Part shown: in pieces, positions 56,965-61,445 of the stretch
Position numbering within the stretch: the first letter of the stretch is position 1
Layout: every line of letters begins with the position of its first letter
NCBI GenBank assembly: GCA_905234655.1
Contig: CAJOJG010000013.1
Location: forward strand, 1-61,445
DNA from: an uncultured Bacteroidales bacterium
GTDB lineage: Bacteria; Bacteroidota; Bacteroidia; Bacteroidales; UBA3824
Length of the DNA: 61,445 nt
Direction: 5' to 3'
Position numbers and translations under genes: made by a program
Notes under the pieces: model-generated
Told to the model about the DNA's origin: nothing
Seen by the model: the letters and a program-made list of their open reading frames with translations, nothing else
Databases searched by the model: none

Positions 56965-59855
56965 AGCCTTATGATTTTATCAAATTTGTCTTTGCATTCC
57001 ATTATTTTTTCCTCGCCGCCGAGGACGCATATCGTGCCGTGGTCGCGAACCTGTTCCATGATGGTAATAAGGTCGCGGATTTGTTGCGGCGTTGTGCCGA
57101 GGATTTGGGCGCGCTCACGCTTAACGTCCTCGAAGGTTACGCCCTGCCGGTAGCGTGACAATGCTGTGCGTCCGCGCTGCGAGGTGGCTACCGGCATGTC
57201 CTTGCTGGCGATTGTGCCGATGATGTATTTTGTCATGGCGTCGTCGTCGATGTCGAGGTCACGGAGGTAGTTCGGGATGTTGTCGTATGCGTCTATAGTC
57301 CTCTGGAGGTTGGGGTCGCGGTATGACGACAGGAGCATTATGCCGTCTGTGGTCATAGAGCCCCATGAGCCGTATGCGCCGCCACGCACCCTGATGTTTG
57401 TCTGGAGGTAGTCGGAGGAGAGCATCTTGCTGAACACAAAGTGGGTTCCGCTCCACTCAAAATGGTCGGGCAGCAAGTCGTATGCTTTCAGGACGTACTG
57501 AACTTTTGACGGCATGATGATGGCCTCGTTATGCGGGTTCTGCTTGATGTTCCATTCGTGGAATGTGGATTTCATCGTGTTCATCGAGGCGATGAAACGC
57601 TTGGCCTGCTCGGCGTAGAGCGGGTAGTCGTCCTCCTTGCAGTACACGAAGCATTTGAGGTTGTCGCGGTGGATGAGCAAGTCCTGGGTCTTCTTCAGAT
57701 TTGCTACAATCTCGGCGGACTTTTGCTCGAAGTTATCGTTCAAGTCTTTCAGGAACAGGTAGTAGTCGATGCCGCTGAGTTCCTCGTTGAGGTATGACGC
57801 AGGGTTGTACTGGGCATGAATCCTGTCACGTGCGTACTGGTATGCGTTGTAGTTCAACTCCATGGTAGCCTCGGCGGTCTGCCTTGTGATTACGTCGCGC
57901 AGCCGGTCGATGTCGTCGAAGATTGTGTTTGTGGCGATTTCGATTATGAGGTCGGTCATCTTGCCGATGTTCTTTATCAAGGAGCGTCCGTGGAACTTAA
58001 GTTCGGCGAAGGCTTCGCGCTTGTAGTCGGAAACGCGGGTGTATACGTCGTTATTGGAGCCACAACCGCCTGTGTATGTGTTTATTGTCTTGTCGAGTTC
58101 GCCGAATGTGTAGTTCTTCGTGGGCATAAGTCCGTACAGGTCGGCGATGAGCGAGCCGTATTGAAGAAGTTCTACTGGCAGCGCCCTCAGGTCGAAGATG
58201 TAGCGCACGTATGCGATGCCGTTTGTGTTGTAGTGGTATCTGTAGGTCTCGACACCGTCAATGCAATCCTTTATGACTGGATAGTCGACGGATTCTGGGT
58301 TGAGGTCGGAGAGTTTGAGCGTCGGGATGCACTTCAGCTGCTCCGGGGTGTCGGGCGTGTTCTGGTAGCGGTCGAGCTCAATGTTCTCGTCGACGATGCG
58401 CTGGATTTCCTCTTTCGGGAGCGATGCCTTGTATTCGTCGAGTTTGCGCTGGATTTCAGCCTCATGCTCAATCGCAAGCCCCTGTTTGGGTTCAAAAGAG
58501 CAGAGGAGCGAGTGGGTGTTGTCAATGAGGTATTTGCGGATTGTGTCTTCAAGCAGTCCGCCGGCTATTTTTTCTTTCAGTTCCTCAAACCGTATGTTCT
58601 GTTCAAGTACGTCAATCGGGTTGACGCCGAATATCCAGTTTGGTATGATGGACATGTTGTACTTTATGCCCTGCTGAGCGTCGTTGGATTCACGGAGCGC
58701 GAACTCAATCCTGTTCAAAATTGCGTTCACGCTGTCCTTGTCGAGTCCCTCTTCGGCGGCTTTCCTGAAGCAACGGTCGATGATTTCGCGGAACTTGTCT
58801 GCCGTGCCGCTTTTGCAGTCCAAGCCGACGATTGTGATTGTGTTCTGCTGGCCGTTAGTCGGGAACGATTCGATGGATGTGCATATACCTTCCTTGATGA
58901 GTTCGTTTTTTATCATGCCTGATTCTTGTTCGACAAGAATGGCGATGATGGTCGCGATGGCGGCGGTTGAGTATGGCTCGGTGATTTTGTTGGTCACGAA
59001 AGTCAACGAGTTGTATGTCTCGCCGTCGGGGGTGGAGCCCTCCATCGCTGGATAGTAGTAGTGGGCGGTCTGCATCTTGTCCAACTTCCTCTGAAGCGGG
59101 ATTTCGTATGAAGTTCCTGTCTTTTCGTATGAGGAAAGGTAGCCCTCGTCGAGGATTTGGAGTTCTTTCTCGAAATCGGCGTTTCCGTAGAGGAATATGT
59201 ACGAGTTTTCGGGGCGGTAGTGTTTCTTGTGGTACTCCACGAAACGCTCCTGTGTCAGTGTCGGTATTGCGTCCGGGTGCCCGCCGGAGTCGAATCCGTA
59301 GCCATTGTTGGGGAAGAGGTGTTTGCCAATCCTGTAGAAGACCTCGGTGAATGGGTCGCTGTAGTTGCCTTTCATCTCGTTATAGACCACGCCAGTATAG
59401 TGGAACGGGTCGTCGACGTTCTTCGCCTCTATGCGCCAACCTTCCTGTCGGAGGATGCGTTTGTCGGTGTATATCATGGGGTTGAACACAGCGTCAAGGT
59501 ACACGTCCATGAGGTTGAAGTAGTCTTTGTCACTGACACTCGCCATCGGGAATGTCGTCATGTCCGAGCCGGTCATTGCGTTCAGGAATGTCGAAAGCGA
59601 GCCTTTGAGCAGCTGGTCGAAGGGGCTTTTGACGGGGTATTTGCGGCTGCCGTTAAGGACTGAATGTTCAAGTATGTGCGGTATGCCCGAGTCGTCTATA
59701 GGCTCGGTCTTGAACGAGATGCAGAAGGTCTTGTTAGTGTCCTGGTTAGCAACCTTGAGGATTCGCGCGCCGCTTTTTATATGTTCGAGCATATATACGT
59801 CGCCGTCGACGAAATCCACGTGGCGTTTTTCTATTAGCTTAAAGTTTTTGTTCAT
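56961..59855 (-). CDS. M16C zinc metalloprotease (presequence-protease type)
   Basis: The 964-residue enzyme consists of two tandem M16 halves. The inverted zinc motif is HILEH (His60, Glu63, His64), with the third ligand Glu160 in VVYNEMKGNYSDP. Also present are GRSLIKNIGKM and the C-terminal half with WGSMTTDGIMLLSSYRDP. No signal peptide, so it is probably cytoplasmic, degrading peptides. Translation of the collagen-repeat lipoprotein is coupled to its stop. Confidence 0.93.
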   Translation of the reverse strand: MNKNFKLIEKRHVDFVDGDVYMLEHIKSGARILKVANQDTNKTFCISFKTEPIDDSGIPHILEHSVLNGSRKYPVKSPFDQLLKGSLSTFLNAMTGSDMTTFPMASVSDKDYFNLMDVYLDAVFNPMIYTDKRILRQEGWRIEAKNVDDPFHYTGVVYNEMKGNYSDPFTEVFYRIGKHLFPNNGYGFDSGGHPDAIPTLTQERFVEYHKKHYRPENSYIFLYGNADFEKELQILDEGYLSSYEKTGTSYEIPLQRKLDKMQTAHYYYPAMEGSTPDGETYNSLTFVTNKITEPYSTAAIATIIAILVEQESGMIKNELIKEGICTSIESFPTNGQQNTITIVGLDCKSGTADKFREIIDRCFRKAAEEGLDKDSVNAILNRIEFALRESNDAQQGIKYNMSIIPNWIFGVNPIDVLEQNIRFEELKEKIAGGLLEDTIRKYLIDNTHSLLCSFEPKQGLAIEHEAEIQRKLDEYKASLPKEEIQRIVDENIELDRYQNTPDTPEQLKCIPTLKLSDLNPESVDYPVIKDCIDGVETYRYHYNTNGIAYVRYIFDLRALPVELLQYGSLIADLYGLMPTKNYTFGELDKTINTYTGGCGSNNDVYTRVSDYKREAFAELKFHGRSLIKNIGKMTDLIIEIATNTIFDDIDRLRDVITRQTAEATMELNYNAYQYARDRIHAQYNPASYLNEELSGIDYYLFLKDLNDNFEQKSAEIVANLKKTQDLLIHRDNLKCFVYCKEDDYPLYAEQAKRFIASMNTMKSTFHEWNIKQNPHNEAIIMPSKVQYVLKAYDLLPDHFEWSGTHFVFSKMLSSDYLQTNIRVRGGAYGSWGSMTTDGIMLLSSYRDPNLQRTIDAYDNIPNYLRDLDIDDDAMTKYIIGTIASKDMPVATSQRGRTALSRYRQGVTFEDVKRERAQILGTTPQQIRDLITIMEQVRDHGTICVLGGEEKIMECKDKFDKIIRL

Positions 59856-59891
59856 TTTCTTTTTTGATGGTAATAAAATTATTTGTTCCCC

Positions 59892-60821
59892 TCAGCGTCC
59901 GCCACCCCAGTCGAGTGAGAATCTGAACAGGAATGAACTGTAGTATTTTACCTCGTCGTAAATCGAGGTTTGGTATTTATATGGTGCGAGTTCGTAGCCT
60001 ATTGTGAGGTTGACCCGTCCGAAGTGGTAGCCCACCATCAGGTCGAACATTCCGCCGGAGCCGCCTTTGTGGATGTATCCGCCGGCTCGTGCGCCGATGT
60101 ATGGCGAGTTGACGTCTGCAAAAAAGTCGTACCGGTAGTCGATGTATGGCGTAATGGCGACTTCCTTGTTGTGGAACAGGAACTGTGCGCCAACGCCGCC
60201 GCCAATGAATGAGTACGAGCTAAGCTGGTAGCCGTGGGTCGTCGAAAGCATGATGCGCGATGTGTACTCCTGGTCGTCGCTGTCGTCGCACATGACACCC
60301 GGCAATATGCCGAGTTCGACAAAATATCTGTATCCTTCAGACGCATATCCTGCCGAATATGCTTTTTCCTGTTTGTTGCCCTTGAACGTGTTGCGGCGTT
60401 CGCTCTGCTTGCTCTGGTACTTGTTCTGTTGGTTTGCGCCCTGGTTGGTCGGCAGGTTTTTGTCACGCTTTTTGCCAGTGTACTTGTCGGCGTTCTTGGA
60501 CATCTCGTACCGTTGTGTTGTCGGGTTGTTGTTTTGGTTGCGTTGTCTGTTTTGGTTGTTTTGGCCGTTTTGAGAGTTGTTCTGGTTGGATTTTGGCTGT
60601 TCCTTCTCGATGCGCTGGACTTCCTTGCCGTCAAAGTTGTACACATGCCCGTCGCCAGTCCTTACGCGCACGCCGCCGTCATCTCGCTTCTCTATCACCT
60701 GGCCTTTGACGGTGCTGCCGCTTTGGAGATAGATTACGTCGCGCTGGTTGTTGTTCTGGGCGTTTGCGGCGACGCTCATAACAACAACAAACAGAACAGT
60801 TATGACCAAAAATCTCTTCAT
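59892..60821 (-). CDS. Outer-membrane protein with Asn/Gln-rich linker
   Basis: The 309 residues have a signal peptide (ending ANAQ), a small beta domain VIYLQSGSTVKGQVIEK and VYNFDGKEVQRIEK typical of secreted Bacteroidota proteins, a low-complexity Asn/Gln/Lys/Arg linker (about 75-170), and a C-terminal beta-barrel-like part (YSFIGGGVGAQFLF, YIGARAGGYIHK, FSLDWGGGR). The last residue is not the usual aromatic. Start 60821 gives the signal peptide; the open frame beyond it has no such feature. It is separated from the M16 gene by 36 bases on the same strand. Confidence 0.8.
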   Translation of the reverse strand: MKRFLVITVLFVVVMSVAANAQNNNQRDVIYLQSGSTVKGQVIEKRDDGGVRVRTGDGHVYNFDGKEVQRIEKEQPKSNQNNSQNGQNNQNRQRNQNNNPTTQRYEMSKNADKYTGKKRDKNLPTNQGANQQNKYQSKQSERRNTFKGNKQEKAYSAGYASEGYRYFVELGILPGVMCDDSDDQEYTSRIMLSTTHGYQLSSYSFIGGGVGAQFLFHNKEVAITPYIDYRYDFFADVNSPYIGARAGGYIHKGGSGGMFDLMVGYHFGRVNLTIGYELAPYKYQTSIYDEVKYYSSFLFRFSLDWGGGR

Positions 60822-60850
60822 ATATTTTATTTGCTTTTTTGAACACAAAT

Positions 60851-60923
60851 CAAACGAATTGTAATGAATTAAAACGAATTTATAAAGGATGAAAATTCGT
60901 TTTAATTCGTTCAAATTCGTTTT
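60851..60923. repeat. Second copy of the GAATT-rich inverted repeat
   Basis: Arms 60851-60881 and 60893-60923 pair at about 26 of 31 positions, with the same AAAACGAATT cores and the same TTTTTTGAACA lead as 54951. The hairpin GCGCC-GCAA-GGCGC (about 60949-60962) follows just before the 3' end of the mutase gene. Confidence 0.75.
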
Positions 60924-60969
60924 AATTTTTGTTTAGAGAAAAACTGCGCCGCAAGGCGCGGTCGGTGAT

Positions 60970-61445
60970 TTAGGTTGTTGTGATGAGTTTGGTGATTTCG
61001 GCGGCTTTGGTGTCGAGTAGGTCTTTTGAGGTGGCCTCGCAGAGTAGGCGCAGGTACGGCTCGGTGTTTGACATGCGGATGTTGAACCACCAGTCCTGGT
61101 ACTCTACGCGGTAGCCGTCGAAGTCGTAGAATGCGGCGGGCTTTTCGAGGCTGACGTAGTGGTCCTTGACACGTTCCATCGCGCCGCGCTTGTCGTCGAG
61201 GCGGAAGTTTATTTCGCCGGAATTTTGGTACGCGGCGATTTCGTCGATGAGCGACGAGAGGGTGCGGCCTTGGCGTTTGAGTTTGGCGACGACGTTGAGC
61301 ATGATGCTGCCAGCGAGGATTCCCGAATCAGAGTAGAAAAAGTCGCGGAAATAATAGTGTCCGGCATATTCGCCGCCGTAGAGTCCGTTGATTTCGCGGA
61401 GGCGCGGGGCGGCGTTGGCGCGTCCTACCTTCCACATGTACATCT
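60970..61445 (-). CDS. Phosphohexomutase (phosphomannomutase/phosphoglucomutase type), 3' part
   Basis: The last 157 residues of an alpha-D-phosphohexomutase. The sugar-binding loop GGEYAGHYYFRD and SDSGILAGSIML, and the C-terminal phosphate loop MSNTEPYLRLLCEA (xxxNTEPxLRL), are in their normal positions. The N-terminal catalytic Ser and metal sites lie outside the window. The frame continues past 61445. Confidence 0.9.
   Translation of the reverse strand, partial: MYMWKVGRANAAPRLREINGLYGGEYAGHYYFRDFFYSDSGILAGSIMLNVVAKLKRQGRTLSSLIDEIAAYQNSGEINFRLDDKRGAMERVKDHYVSLEKPAAFYDFDGYRVEYQDWWFNIRMSNTEPYLRLLCEATSKDLLDTKAAEITKLITTT

Noticed and set aside
57816..58922. 368-codon open frame on the plus strand
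   Set aside because: Antisense of the M16 protease gene; composition is Val/Cys-rich as expected from complementing protease codons.

Overview
The window looks like a Bacteroidales (Bacteroidota) chromosome segment, probably from a gut or other anaerobic lineage. The evidence is: promoters of the Bacteroidota type (TTTG, a gap of about 19-21 bases, then TAnnTTTG) ahead of most genes; the type IX secretion genes porU, porV and porD; the order bamD - omega-like RNA polymerase subunit - coaBC - porD; a tmRNA whose tag ends in YALAA; SusC-type receptor remnants; and many lipoproteins with a Cys-rich lipobox.

Layout. 1-3 kb: end of a transposase running into a damaged single-polypeptide restriction-modification gene, then a four-helix-bundle/zinc-ribbon gene. 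3-12 kb: ordinary chromosome with metH, ssrA (tmRNA, minus strand), porV and porU. 12-16.6 kb: an accessory block with two zeta-toxin-like genes (both broken, each with an apparently intact small partner), an AAA-ATPase/PD-(D/E)XK gene, an acyltransferase, and a duplicated structured element. 16.6-24 kb: a lipoprotein, a DAACS symporter, a C69 dipeptidase, a tiny membrane-peptide gene, a SirB1-like gene and a nucleoside phosphorylase. 24-35.8 kb: the bamD/omega/coaBC/porD run, gdhA, a DUF3298 lipoprotein and a very large alpha-2-macroglobulin-like protein without a thioester. 35.8-44.7 kb: what appears to be a decayed beta-glucan (laminarin-type) utilisation locus with GH3, GH16, SusC and LuxR-type regulator remnants and an intact sugar MFS transporter, interrupted by a second AAA-ATPase/PD-(D/E)XK gene and a methyltransferase-fold gene. 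44.7-51.4 kb: a second damaged restriction-modification gene beside a 1834-residue DUF4011-type helicase with a Vsr-like nuclease region. 51.5-61.4 kb: trmO, a CaCA exchanger, a thioredoxin-fold lipoprotein, a chagasin-like inhibitor coupled to a YfcE phosphatase, an M16 protease coupled to a collagen-repeat lipoprotein, an outer-membrane protein, and the 3' part of a phosphohexomutase that runs off the window.

Two things stand out. First, at least six accessory genes keep recognisable 5' and 3' parts but have lost the middle, usually the catalytic core (the restriction-modification genes at 442 and 44693, the zeta toxin at 12024, GH3, GH16, SusC), while the housekeeping genes look intact. 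This is either real decay by internal deletion or a systematic assembly effect, and reads can decide. Second, a roughly 250-nt segment at 15120-15377 folds on paper into a closed multi-branch RNA whose long arms pair across about 140 nt. Its 5' half recurs at 12480-12633 with nearly unchanged sequence and a compensating change in one hairpin. I do not recognise it as a named RNA family.
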